Source of the DNA: Cranoglanis bouderius
Taxonomy: Eukaryota; Chordata; Actinopteri; Siluriformes; Cranoglanididae
Length of the DNA: 64,000 bases
NCBI GenBank assembly: GCA_023630585.1
Contig: CM042553.1
Span: 2,195,020 to 2,259,019, forward strand
Direction of reading: 5' to 3'
Each line of letters starts with the position of its first letter. Within the stretch, counting starts at the first letter, position 1. Below are positions 32,090-43,137 of the stretch, piece by piece. The notes below the pieces were generated by a model, which ran no database searches, was not told where the DNA came from, and worked only from the letters and a program-made list of their open reading frames with translations. The translations under genes and the position numbers were made by a program.

Positions 32090-33240
32090 GGATTCTCGCC
32101 TTTGAGGAAAGTACGAGTTGTCATATTAAAGACACATCAACCAACGAAGATACCTTTTCCCTTTCAGAGCTGTTTGAACCTTCTGTAGCCCACAACACAC
32201 CAAAAGAACTCGCCAAGGGCAAACATAGCAAAAAAAAGTTACCTTTTGGGCTGAATTCCTGGTTACTAAACCCAGTAAAACTAACTATAACTATAATAAT
32301 TTGTTCAGACATTTTGACAAATATGCCAGAATAAAACACCCCAAAGATTGTATCCTGTGTTGGCTCAGTCTCTCCGCCCTCACACCGGCTTTATGGCATC
32401 CTCCAGGGTGATAACAAAAGAGTTGTTCCGAACACTGATCAAAACTGTGCCAGGGTCACAGGTTTTTTGGCGTATATGTCCATGCCTTGATAAGTCATGT
32501 CCATGTTTGTTGTATAGTGATTGGGCAAACCGTAAAAGACACTGTTATGGAGGATCCAAAATTGGCTGTGGAGCATACCCCAGCCAGTTCCCCTACTTCC
32601 ACTTCTCCTACTCCTAATCACTAAAAGCATCCCTACGCCCTCATCTCAAACATTACTGTAAATAAGCATATGTTGTAAATATAATAACTATAAATGTTTA
32701 TATATCTTGAGAAATATACAAAGAAGGAGAGAGTGGAGGACGACTGCTGCAAAGCCCTCACTCGAGAAAAAAAGAAAAAACAAGGAAAGAGAGAGAAATT
32801 TAAGGAAAGTCTGGGGACGGCATCAACGCCATCTGACATCATCTTCTGGCTACCTGACGGAATTATCTTCAGCTGACCTGGACTTTAAATTTCAAGAATT
32901 GAAGTGAAGACAGATCGCTCTTGAAAAGATTTTGTCTTTAATAAATGAAACTGTGTTGTCTATTGAAGATGAATTGTATATGTTACATATTGAACAAAAT
33001 GTGTTAGCAAAAATAAGAAGTGATTTAAATGTAATTAATGAGGATAGAGTTAGATTGAAATATTATGATCGTTAAATAACTGAACTGAAATGAAGGATGA
33101 ATAATAAGCATCGAGCAGAAGTAGCAAGCCTACAGCCCCCTCTAGAGGAGGTTTTTAGCAAGATATCCATAGAAGGTCCTGACAACTCTGTGACTGAAAT
33201 CACAGAGAGCCCCAGCCTGATTAACCACAGCATGAGCTAA
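32090..33240 (+). other. Decayed coding-like stretch, possible coiled coil
   Basis: From about 32860 to 33110 the plus strand reads a hydrophilic, leucine/isoleucine-spaced sequence (KFQELK, EKILSLINETVLSIEDELYM, VLAKIRSDLNVINEDRVRL) broken by stop codons. The upstream part is basic and glutamate-rich. I do not recognise it. It might be the 3' gene of an LTR element whose LTR-like region follows. Confidence 0.3.
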
Positions 33241-33770
33241 TTTTGAATTTCAGTGGTTGCTGAGTCACTCTGAGCAGTTTTCCCTGTATAAAAGCAGGGG
33301 TTAAAGAGTGTTCAGACGGAGCTGAAGTCGCTCAGCTATTAGATGGCTGTGAGCCTTTAAAGATTTCTATCTCTCCATGCATTTATTATAAAATATTTGC
33401 TTGTCTACTTCTGCTCTCACATAGTCTCTAGATAGGTAAAGTGTATATTTTCTGAGTCAGTAAAAGAATATTCAACACTGGATAACAGTGAGTGAATTTT
33501 CTTAGACTGAGCTTTATTTTCCTTCTGATATAAAGCCTCTGCTATCTAGCATACGCCATAGGGCCTGGCGAAACATTCAGGTCAAAGTTGCGCTAGAGGG
33601 GCCTCTCAGAAGATCCTTTGTTATTTTATTTCTATTAGTTTTATTTTACCTCTGATATAAAGTCCCTGCTGTCTGGCACATGCCATAGGGCCTGGCGAAA
33701 TATCCAGGTCGAAAGTTGTGTTAGAGGGTCCTCTCAGAAGTTTATCTTTTATTATTTTGTATTTACCAAA
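33240..33770 (+). repeat. LTR-like stretch with TATA box and a tandem duplication
   Basis: A TATAAAAG box at about 33286 lies inside a CCCTG...CAGGGG context. Two diverged copies of about 95 bp (33518-33613 and 33643-33740) contain GCCATAGGGCCTGGCGAAA and CCTCTCAGAAG. The layout resembles a retroviral LTR and leader, but no second LTR was found. Confidence 0.4.
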
Positions 33771-34160
33771 CTATTATACTCAAATTATTGTAAGACCGAA
33801 GTCAAATTTATTGACGATTCGAGAAACCACAAATCTTTGAGTTGTTTGGCTGATTTTTCGCTTAGACTAGATAGAGACTCATATTTCACAGAACCAGCAT
33901 CCAGCTTCATCCACAACCAGGGGGTAAAGTGTGGAAGGACTGATCCAGAGAAGAACAGCCCTAGAAGCAGATTGTTCATCTTTTTCAAGCCCAGAGCACG
34001 GATCCAGGACTTTGGTGAGTACCTTCTCAATGATATGCTTTACTGGCGTACAAAAAGAGTTAGTGTAACTGGGTCACCACTTTGAGGTGTTTTTTGTCTA
34101 TATTAGGCAGAATACTACAACACGAGTCACTGTGAAGCACACATGCGATCTCATCATCTC
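33771..34160. other. No supported gene
   Basis: Short frames on both strands, no recognised domain. Confidence 0.35.
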
Positions 34161-34830
34161 TCATATTCCCCAGGAGTTTAAGACCCCATCTGAAACAGTA
34201 CCTGAAAAAGCAGACTTTGCCACTGCAGCGAGCCCCAGTACTCCTTTTCTGCCCTGAATATTTTCATGATGTTCTCGTTTGGCTGAACACCTTCTCATGT
34301 GCCTCCAGAATTCCTTTCCAACAAACATCCTATGGGAACAAAACACAATACTCGTATTTCTTCAGGGCATCGTTGTTGTGCATAAAATTGCCTTTATTTC
34401 ACAATGCCTGAAGCAGTTCCTTTCTGTGTTTGGACTGAGCTGGGAAACTAAGTGCTGGTGCAATTTCCACATCTTCATTTTCACGCACTTTAAAATGTCA
34501 GGCTGCTTTGCTTTGTGCTTTTCCATAGACATGAAAACAGAAATGATTACCACCTTTGGACAGGGAGGTTGAGTCGTGTGAAAATGAGACATCTTGAATG
34601 ACTGGATCTCTTGGTGTAACCTTTGGGCTGGGTGACTTTTTCTCACACAATTCATTGGTCATGCAAAGTTCCAGAGAGTTCTCTGTAGTGTAGCTGGTAG
34701 GGCTGTCTAATCCCATGTCTGATTTTAATTCAGATGCAGAATCAGGGACAAACTCTTCTCCTGACGACAGTTCTTCTTCACTGCTTTCAGATAAATCCTG
34801 TATAAAATGATAGTTTTAGGCAGCATTATT
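34161..34830 (-). pseudogene. Fragment of multi-copy fish gene with zinc-finger/recombinase-like part
   Basis: A splice acceptor (TTTTATACAG) on the minus strand at about 34797 opens an acidic exon: DLSESSEEELSSGEEFVPDS. Further on, in shifting frames, come ALSFPAQSKHRKELLQALRN, KGNFMHNND and an FVGKEFWRHMRRCS finger-like motif. These match a large teleost family in which an acidic N-terminus precedes cysteine/histidine fingers and a tyrosine-recombinase-like C-terminus. Stops and frameshifts make this a pseudogene. The family assignment is from memory of conserved wording and is moderately sure. Confidence 0.45.
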
Positions 34831-34839
34831 TGTAAATTT

Positions 34840-35810
<971 letters not shown>

Positions 35811-35814
35811 GAAC

Positions 35815-35968
35815 AGAAAGGCAAAAAAAAAAAAAAGCCTAGTTCTGATGCAAAATTAACTTGTACCAGAATGATGGGAAGAGAGAACACCAGAGAAGAA
35901 AAGGATGGGTTCATGATCCACAGCATACCACATCATCTGTCAAACTTGTGGAGGAAGTGTTATGGCAG
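35815..35968 (+). mobile_element. Tc1/mariner short fragment
   Basis: The stretch around GATCCACAGCATACCACATC and TCTGTCAAACTTGTGGAGGA is a transposase mid-segment (DPQHTTSSVK) of a fish Tc1 family. It is cut off just before the next Tc1 fragment. Confidence 0.55.
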
Positions 35969-35978
35969 GAGTATATAC

Positions 35979-36170
35979 ACTGATCAGCCATAACATTAAA
36001 ACCACCTGCCTAATGTTGTGTAGGTCCCCCTTGTGCCGCCAAAACAGCTCTGACCCGTCAACGCATGGACTCCACAAGACCTCTGAAGGTGTGCTGTGGG
36101 ATCTGGAGCTAAACTCTGCAGGACAGTGGACCTCGAGGGCCAGATTTGAAGAACCAGACTGATCTATCAT
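35979..36170 (-). mobile_element. Tc1-like 3' fragment
   Basis: It begins after TA with CACTGATCAGCCATAACATT and continues into transposase C-terminal sequence on the minus strand. Same family as 11827 and 14690-14940. Confidence 0.75.
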
Positions 36171-36204
36171 GTTGGTACAGGTGTACAGTTGGTATGTGTG
36201 AATA

Positions 36205-37328
36205 CAGTGGGTATAGAAAAGAATCTCCCCCCTTTAAAATAATCACATTTTGTTGCTTTCCAGCCTGAAATGAAGATGGACACAGTTTTTGTTTTATCCA
36301 GCTGTATTTACTCTTTTTTTTTTTATTAGTAACTTATAACATCCAAGTGAAAGATATAACACCAACATGTCAGCAAAAAATAAAACATTAAAAAGCAATC
36401 ACTGAGTTGGAAAATAATTTGCCTTAATTTTTTTAATTCCAGCCTTTAGTCTGTTGGGATATGTCTCTACTAACTTTGCACATCTAGACTTTGCAATATT
36501 TGCCCACTCTTCTTTGCAGAACTGCTAAAGTTCAGTAAAATCTGATGGTGACCGTTTGTGGACAGCAGTCTTCAAGTCATTCCACAGATTTTCAATGGGG
36601 TTTAAGACTGGGCTCTGACTAGGCCATGCAAGTACATTCACCTTTTTCTCCTTCAACCACTGTGTGGTCAGTTTTGCTGTGTGCTTTGGGTCATTGTCAT
36701 GTTGGAAGGTAAACCTTCTTCCCGTTGACAACTTTCTGGCAGAGGGCAGCAGATTTTCCTCAAGAATATGACTGTATTTTGCCCCATCCATTTTCCTTCT
36801 ATTCTGACAAGTGCTCCAGTCCCTGCTGCAGAGAAGCACCCCCATAACAGGATATTACCACCTCCATGCTTTACTGTAGGAATGGTGTTATTTGGATGGT
36901 GAGCTGTATTGGATTTCCACCAGACATATCGTTTGGTGTTGAGGCCAAATAATTCAATTTTAGTCTCATTTGACCACAACACTTTTTTCCATGTGGCCTC
37001 AGAATCTTCAAGGTGCGTTTTGGCAAAGCTCAGTCGTGGGTGGCTTTTTTCTTGCAACCCTCCCATACAAGCCACATTTGTGGAGAATTTGTGATATTGT
37101 TGTCACATGCACACAATGACCACTCTTTGTCATAAATTCCTGCAACTGCTTCAGAGTTGCTGTAGGCCTCTTGGTAGCCTCTCTGACCAGTTTCCTCCTG
37201 GCTCTTTCATCCAGTTTGGAGTGACGTCCTGATCCAGGGAGGGTCTGTGTTGTACCAAATACCTTCCACTTCTTAATAATAGACTTCACTGTGCTTCTAG
37301 GCATTGATAAAGCCTTTGAATTTTTTTC
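36205..37328 (-). pseudogene. Tc1-like transposon, 5' end lost, transposase frameshifted
   Basis: The element starts after TA with CAGTGGGTATAGAAAAG. Minus-strand transposase pieces follow in order. 37304-37008 holds the DNA-binding half (MPRSTVKSIIKKWKVFGTTQ ... CGLYGRVARKKPP). 37075-36668 has the first catalytic part (LWSNETKIELFG, with Asn where Asp is expected: WSNE for WSDE) and HHPNNTIPTVKHGGG. 36845-36525 has FQHDNDPKHTAK and NPIENLW, the second D and the E. One frameshift separates each pair. The distal end is replaced by the hairpin at 37329-37443. Confidence 0.8.
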
Positions 37329-37443
37329 GTGTCATAAACAGAGCTGTGGTGGTGTTTTCTCCTGTGATAAAAGTGACTTCTGAGCTGTAGTAACATACTG
37401 CTTTTATCACAGGAGAAACAACACCACAGCTCTGTTTATGACA
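37329..37443. repeat. 44-bp-arm hairpin
   Basis: The arm 37329-37372 (GTGTCATAAACAGAGCTGTG ...) and its near-perfect complement at about 37400-37443 flank a loop of about 27 bp. It sits where the Tc1 copy loses its end. It may be a tiny MITE or a fold-back left by repair. Confidence 0.85.
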
Positions 37444-38320
37444 CTGTATGTTTTACATAACATGTCTTCTTTCAGAATAGTGGAATGAAAACATCCAAAA
37501 TACACATTTAGGTGTTTATTTTATTACATTTTTATCTATTTACGTCTGTAGATTTCAATTACAATACATATCTTTAAAGGCAATTTTTCCAAAATGAGTT
37601 TTTTCTCAAGCACTGAGCCAGAAATCTCCATTTCAGTAGCACTTACATACACCACACCTTCCAGTTTTATTCCTATATTCTGAAGGTTTTTACAGAGGGG
37701 TTTGTTCATATATCATTAACCTGATTCATATAACATTTTCTTCCTAAAAACATGGTGAAAATAGATTTTTTTTTATCTGGCTGTTGACAGTATTTTCTGT
37801 TTTATGGAGTGATAAAAGGAGATATATAAAATCCCCTCTGTACAAACCTTTAACTCTAACATGTCAACAAAATGAAACAAGAATTTTGAACCTGGCTTTA
37901 TCCAATGTTCAGATTTCTGTTCTAGACATTTATGCAAAATTAGTTAAATTTTTAACAGACTTTTTAACACAGAACAGACTGTTAAATTATGCCTGATTAA
38001 TGCTGCCTTCAAGTGCTATCGGAATTATCATAAATACAAGTTTCCCACTAGCAAGTTGCACATGAATGACCCCTGAAGTCGTAATTACGACTGGGAAACT
38101 CGGAGATAATTTTGATACCCGAGTTTGCGAGATTGGAGGAGTCCTAAACTTTCAACATGGTGGAGAAGAGAACAGTTTCTGTACTGAATAACAGGTTTTG
38201 TTCATTTTCCTAAATCCAGCTAATTGTTAGTGCTTGCCGTTTTGGTCGTATTCATTTATGAATATCAGAGACCATTCTATGCATGTTGTACATTTTTACA
38301 CAGTGATAATAGCTTGTGTT
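37444..38320. other. Non-coding; possible DNA-transposon end at 37995-38150
   Basis: GAAGTCGTAATTACGACTGG (38076-38095) is a recurrent fish repeat motif. At 38157 an ATG in good context opens MVEKRTVSVLNN followed by GT at about 38194, a possible first exon. Confidence 0.35.
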
Positions 38321-38326
38321 TTACAG

Positions 38327-38409
38327 GAGATGACATGAGCAATGCTTCCAACAGTGCAGATGAAAAAAACACAGTGGGCCATGAAGACTTTGAGAAGGAC
38401 ATTCAAGAG
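38327..38409 (+). CDS. Acidic exon of a multi-copy fish gene (copy 1)
   Basis: Flanked by acceptor GTTTTACAG and donor GTATTT, it encodes DDMSNASNSADEKNTVGHED followed by FEKDIQE. It is paralogous to 38610-38743. The acidic N-terminal style recalls the family at 34161-34830. No following domain exon was found, so it is likely a fragment. Confidence 0.35.
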
Positions 38410-38609
38410 GTATTTACTGTTCATATCACTCATATCACACCTATCATACTATTTCCTGCACATAAACAGTGTCTGTCACCCATTAGAGAACAATTTAATC
38501 CAAACATAACCCAGCTCTAATATCTATTAATAGTGGTACAAGGAAAGCCTGCTACTGTTTAAATATTCCTTGACATTTCACCTTCAGGTTTTTTCCCTTG
38601 TTAACCTTT

Positions 38610-38743
38610 AGAACAACAATGAGGATGACTGAATAAACACAGATGATGACATGAGTAATGCTTTCGACAGTGAAGATGAAAATGATGAAGTGGAAAATGA
38701 AAACTTCTCCACAGGTAGCCTGTTGTGTCCTGACATTCAAGAG
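38610..38743 (+). CDS. Acidic exon of a multi-copy fish gene (copy 2)
   Basis: It encodes DDDMSNAFDSEDENDEVENE ... CPDIQE, then the donor GTAAAT. It shares DDMSNA and DIQE with 38327-38409, so the two are duplicated exons. A stop codon lies upstream in the frame (GAGGATGACTGA), so the acceptor must lie between about 38636 and 38650 or the copy is broken. Confidence 0.3.
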
Positions 38744-38749
38744 GTAAAT

Positions 38750-39391
38750 ATACAGTTACACAGTTTTAGCCCCGTTGGCGTTCTTATTATCTTTACATCC
38801 AACTTGTTGCTCCCAAGGCAACAAATCCGAAATTTTGTGTTTTTTTGTTTTTGTTTTGCTATTTGTATACAGATTTCTGTTGTTTCTTTTCCCTGCCGAT
38901 ATACAGAACATGTTTACTGCAATTAGCTGGTGTGAGATTACAGAATAATGAAGTCCTGATCACCAGAGAAGAACATTATTAATCTCTTAACATCATCATA
39001 ATGATTATTAGCAGGAAGGAAGGCAGAGTTTTATTTCACTCTTCTGTTCTTCATGAGACTCTCTGATGAAAAATCAGTACAATCTGATATTATATTCAGT
39101 ATTCAATTCAGTACATTCAATAACGTTTCAGCTGCTTCTACATTCTTCAGCTTCAGGGATCATTGTAGTCATCTGTACAGGAAGTGATGTCATGCTCAGT
39201 GAGTTCATTTATCACTAACAACAAATATGAATGATTCAGCTCCCAAACTGCTGGAAATGTGGGACTGGTTCCAACGCTTCACCTAAACTGCTTTATCCTG
39301 GAGAAGAGGTTTGAGGTGAGACTCCTGTCATACACCAGTCCTGCTGAGTTTATTATTCTTAATGCTGTAAGACAGAAGAGCATCAGTGTAA

Positions 39392-39443
<52 letters not shown>

Positions 39444-40085
39444 TATTCAGTATGACACAGTAGAGTAGAGTAAAGAGACAGTAAGTCCTTCATTCATGTA
39501 CTCACTTTTGTTGCCAGCGGTTTAGACATTAATGGCTGTGTTGAGTTATTTTGAGGGAACAGCAAATTTACACTGTTATACAAGCTGTACACTCACTACT
39601 TTACATTGTAGCAAAGTGTCATTTCTTCAGTGTTGTCCCATGAAAAGTTATAATAAAATATTTACAAAAATGTGAGGGGTGTACTCTCAGGACCATGGTG
39701 CTACATAAAACAACACACTAAACCACATGAGATGACACAGAACTAAAGATCTACACATTCTACATGAAGTGCGCATGCAAACAACACAAGACAGTACAGT
39801 ACCTCCTAAAACAGGACAATGGGCACAGTAATGTATCCATCTCTTCAGTGCTGTAGAGCATAGAGGTCCATTGATGATGCAGTTTCATTGGGCCTACACT
39901 GTATTTTTCAATATCTAGAGGCATTTGGCACCTAAGGGGTCTGTTTGTTGATTACAGTTCCGCTTTGAACACTCTTCCATTCAGGCTGTATGGCAAAGTC
40001 TTCATATAGGAGTTACAGGTACCCCTGTCAATGCAAACTTTTTGTTGGAAAGGATGCAGGTGGTCACACTTAAAAACAAACTATG
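38750..40085. other. Non-coding, with CA microsatellite at 39402-39440
   Basis: No gene recognised. The CA run gives a false Thr-His ORF. Confidence 0.45.
39402..39440. repeat. CA microsatellite
   Basis: Uninterrupted CA run, seen directly. Confidence 0.95.
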
Positions 40086-40089
40086 TAAT

Positions 40090-40383
40090 TGTGGAGGCGG
40101 GGGCGTAGTCAAGCACCAGTGTGTGAATGGAGGGCGGAGCCGGAGAAAGCGAGTGGTAAGGTTTCCACACCTGTAGGAAATTGAGACTAACGAGTGTTCT
40201 GTGTTGCAGTGAGGAGAAAAGGAGGAGAGACACGTGCCTCGAGAGAGAGAGTGACGCCTACACAGAGCTACATGTGTGCATGCGTGTGTGTGTGTGAAGA
40301 GTGAGAAAAAGAAATAAAGAATTGAAAGTTGGAGTCAGCCTGTCTCCTGTCTGGTTCCTCCGTCCCAGCCTGGAAGTATTACA
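40090..40383 (+). repeat. 5' LTR of Gmr1-like element
   Basis: It starts TGTGGAGG and ends TATTACA. It contains AAATAAAG (about 40311), a likely polyadenylation signal. It matches 44758-45053. Confidence 0.93.
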
Positions 40384-40384
40384 C

Positions 40385-40402
40385 TGGTGCCGAAACCCGG
40401 GA
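40385..40402 (+). promoter_or_regulatory. Primer-binding site
   Basis: TGGTGCCGAAACCCGGGA lies one base after the 5' LTR. It has the TGG start and shape of a tRNA-complementary primer site common in fish gypsy elements. Confidence 0.85.
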
Positions 40403-40424
40403 TTTACGAGAGGAAATCGCCGCC

Positions 40425-41513
40425 ATGGAAGGCTCACCTCTGGACCACCTTATAAACCAGCTGGCCAACCTCCACCAGACCCAACACCAGGCCCTCCTGC
40501 AGCTCCAGCGCGACCAGGAAAAGCGCTTTAAGGACCTCCTCGACGCCCAGGCCGAGGACCGCCAGGTGCTTCAGGACCTGGTGAAGCAGGCCGGGATTCC
40601 AGCCGCCGGCCCCGCCGCCTCCGCAACAGCTGCGCTTGCGCCTCTGCCCCACGTCGCGCTGACGAACATGGGACCTCAGGACAATCCAGAGGCCTTCCTG
40701 GAGCTGTATGAGCGCTCCGCGCAGGCATGGGCATGGGCCTGGCCTGAGAGTCAGTGGGCAGCTTGCCTGGTGCCGCTCCTGTCAGGCGAGGCGCAGCTCG
40801 CGGCCCAGCAGCTGCCCATTGCGAGCATGCTGGAATACCCGGACCTGAAGCGGGCGATCCTGCAGCGGGTCGGGCGGACCCCCGAAGAGCACCAGCAGCG
40901 CTTCAGAGCCCTGGCCTTCACGGAGCTCGGCAGGCCATTCGCCTTCGCCCAGAAGCTACGGGACACCTGCAGGAGGTGGTTGTTGGCTGAGGAGCGCGAC
41001 GCAGAGGAAGTGATCGATCTAGTGGTGCTGGAGCAATTCATTACCCGGCTTCCCGCCGGGACGGCGGAATGGGTCCAGTGCCATCGTCCTGCATTGCTGG
41101 ATGAGGTGGTTCAGCTGGCAGAGGATCACCTGGCGGCGTATCCAGGGGCAGGCGAGCCCCACCCTTCTTCCTCTCTCTCTCTCTCTCGACCTCGTGTCTC
41201 TCCCTGTCCTTTCCCTGTCCCTACCCCCCTGAGACGCGGGCTGGGTCCACCCCGACCCATGCCACGCTCCCGTCCCTTTCCCCCCTCCTTCCCACTCCCT
41301 CTGCCCTCCCTGTTTCTGTCTGGTCCGCTCCTCAGGTGGGGGAAACCAAAGCTGCCGGTGCAGGAGGAATGCCTGGGTCGGCGTGCTGGCGTTGCGGGGA
41401 TCCGGGGCATTTCCAGGACCAGTGACCCATCATGGATGTGGGAGCAATGGTCCGGCTCCCCGACGCGCCGCAGGCTGCCCCCGATCAAGCAGGGACGTAC
41501 CGCATACCGGTGA
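40425..41513 (+). CDS. Gag polyprotein with SCAN-like domain
   Basis: The ATG at 40425 lies in a perfect Kozak context (GCCGCCATGG). Residues 5-55 form a Gln/Leu-rich coiled coil. Residues 155-240 (EEHQQRFRAL ... FAQKLRDTCRRWLLAEE ... VVLEQFITRLPAGTAEWVQ) match the SCAN fold. The vertebrate SCAN domain is known to derive from the gag capsid of Gmr1-like elements. After a Pro/Ser/Arg-rich segment the frame is lost: the zinc knuckle is read in another frame from 41384 and the C-terminal residues here are out of frame. Gag would form the particle shell. Confidence 0.85.
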   Translation: MEGSPLDHLINQLANLHQTQHQALLQLQRDQEKRFKDLLDAQAEDRQVLQDLVKQAGIPAAGPAASATAALAPLPHVALTNMGPQDNPEAFLELYERSAQAWAWAWPESQWAACLVPLLSGEAQLAAQQLPIASMLEYPDLKRAILQRVGRTPEEHQQRFRALAFTELGRPFAFAQKLRDTCRRWLLAEERDAEEVIDLVVLEQFITRLPAGTAEWVQCHRPALLDEVVQLAEDHLAAYPGAGEPHPSSSLSLSRPRVSPCPFPVPTPLRRGLGPPRPMPRSRPFPPSFPLPLPSLFLSGPLLRWGKPKLPVQEECLGRRAGVAGIRGISRTSDPSWMWEQWSGSPTRRRLPPIKQGRTAYR

Positions 41514-41740
41514 GTGTCCAAGGGGGTACATACCAAGCCTTGGTGGATTCAGGATGCAATCAAACCTCCATTCACCAAGGCTTGGTTCAAGGGGAGGCAT
41601 TGGAAAATGCACATTTGGTGAAGGTGAGGTGTGTGCATGGGGATATTCACGAGTACCCATTAGTGCCCACTGTCATCAAATTTCGAGGGAAAAAAAATAT
41701 AGTGGAGGCAGCATTAGTCCCCGTCTCACCCATCCACTAA
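41384..41740 (+). pseudogene. Gag zinc knuckle and aspartic protease
   Basis: CWRCGDPGHFQDQ is followed by TGA (41423-41425) exactly where the last knuckle cysteine is expected. The frame then stays open from 41426. A retropepsin-type region has ALVDSGCNQTSIH with the active-site DSG at about 41546. The frame stops at 41740, just before sequence that continues in another frame (LILGTNWLGFRLL). At least one indel has occurred. Confidence 0.8.
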
Positions 41741-41743
41741 TTT

Positions 41744-43131
41744 TGGGAACGAATTGGCTGGGGTTTCGTTTATTAGCGAGAGAAATGTTTGTGGATGGGT
41801 CCTGCATTAGGGAGAAGCGGTGTGGAATGTGCGCAGCCTTGGCGGGAGAGGCAGTGCCAGGGCCGACGATGACAGCTCCACGTCAGCATGACAACGAGAG
41901 CGGGGGCAGTGGTTCTCCCACCCTCTTAGCGGGGATTCCCCTCGGGGATTTTCCCTTGGAGCAGTCGCGCGACGAAACCCTGAAGCACGCCTTTGATCAA
42001 GTGAGAGTAATCGATGGTCAGCCGATCCAGCCCAATGTTGCGCTCTCCCACTCCTACTTCTCCATTATTAAAGATAGGATTTATAGAGTGATGCAGGACA
42101 CTCAGACCCAGGAAAATATAACCCAATTGTTGGTTCCGAAGAACCGTCGGGAAGGATTATTCCAGGTGGCTCATTATAACCCGATGGCGGGGCACTTAGG
42201 GCAGGCAAAAACATTAGGTCGGCTCTTGGCTCGCTTTTATTGGCCAGGCATTCATGGCAACGTTCGCCAGTGGTGCGCAGCATGCCGCGAATGCCAGCTG
42301 GTGAATCCACCGGCCACCCCAAAAGCGCCGTTGTGCCCACTCCCGTTAATCGAGGTCCCCTTCGAGAGAATTGGCATGGACCTCGTCGGGCCATTAGACC
42401 GATCTGCATGGGGGTATCGCTTTGTATTAGTATTAGTGGACTACGCAACGCGATATCCGGAAGCGGTGCCTCTACACAATATCTCCACGAGGAATGTTGC
42501 GGATGCACTCTTCCACGTTATCTCCCGGGTTGGGATCCCGAAAGAGATCCTAACTGATCAGGGCACATCTTTTATGTCACGCACCCTGCGTGAGCTGTAC
42601 GAATTGTTGGGGGTTAAAGCGATTCGCACCAGCGTTTATCATCCGCAAACGGATGGGCTGGTGGAGCGCTTTAATCAATCGCTTAAAAATATGATTCGTA
42701 AGTTTGTGCAGGAAGATACACGGAATTGGGATAAGTGGCTAGAGCCCCTGTTATTTGCAGTACGAGAGGTCCCACAAGCCTCCACGGGGTTCTCCCCATT
42801 TGAATTATTATATGGACGCAAGCCGCGCGGCGTACTTGACGTCATATGGGAAAATTGGGAGGAGGGACCTTCAGCCAGTAAAAATGAAATTCAGTACATT
42901 TTGGACCTGAGAGCAAAACTCCACACATTAAGCCACCTAACGCAAGAGAATTTGCTACAGGCACAAGAACGTCAATCCAGGCTGTATAACAGGGGTGCAC
43001 GGCTACGCGAGTTCACGCCGGGAGATAAAGTGCTCGTATTACTACCTACAGCGAGCTCCAAATTACTCGCCAAGTGGCAAGGACCCTTTGAGGTCACATG
43101 GCAAGTCGGGGATGTCGACTATGAGTTATAG
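41744..43131 (+). CDS. Integrase of Gmr1-like element
   Basis: The frame holds an H2C2 zinc-binding region (HYNPMAGHLG ... CAACREC, about 42171-42298). The catalytic core follows: D in GMDLVGP (about 42376), D in LTDQGTSF (about 42557) and E in GLVERFNQSL (about 42663). The C-terminal part has GDKVLVLLPT and SKLLAKWQGPFEV, a chromodomain-free GPY-like end. A TAG at 43129-43131 stops it where Gmr1 elements continue into reverse transcriptase. Integrase inserts the cDNA. All three catalytic residues are present. Confidence 0.87.
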
Positions 43132-43137
43132 TTAACT

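Noticed and set aside
37329..37443. microRNA gene
   Set aside because: The stem is near-perfect and has transposon context. No conserved mature sequence was recognised, so it is kept as a hairpin repeat only.
39259..39468. ORF ending in Thr-His repeats
   Set aside because: Product of the CA microsatellite.
40434..41536. Several GC-rich minus-strand frames
   Set aside because: Shadows of the gag gene. The sense frame has coiled coil, SCAN-like domain and Kozak start.
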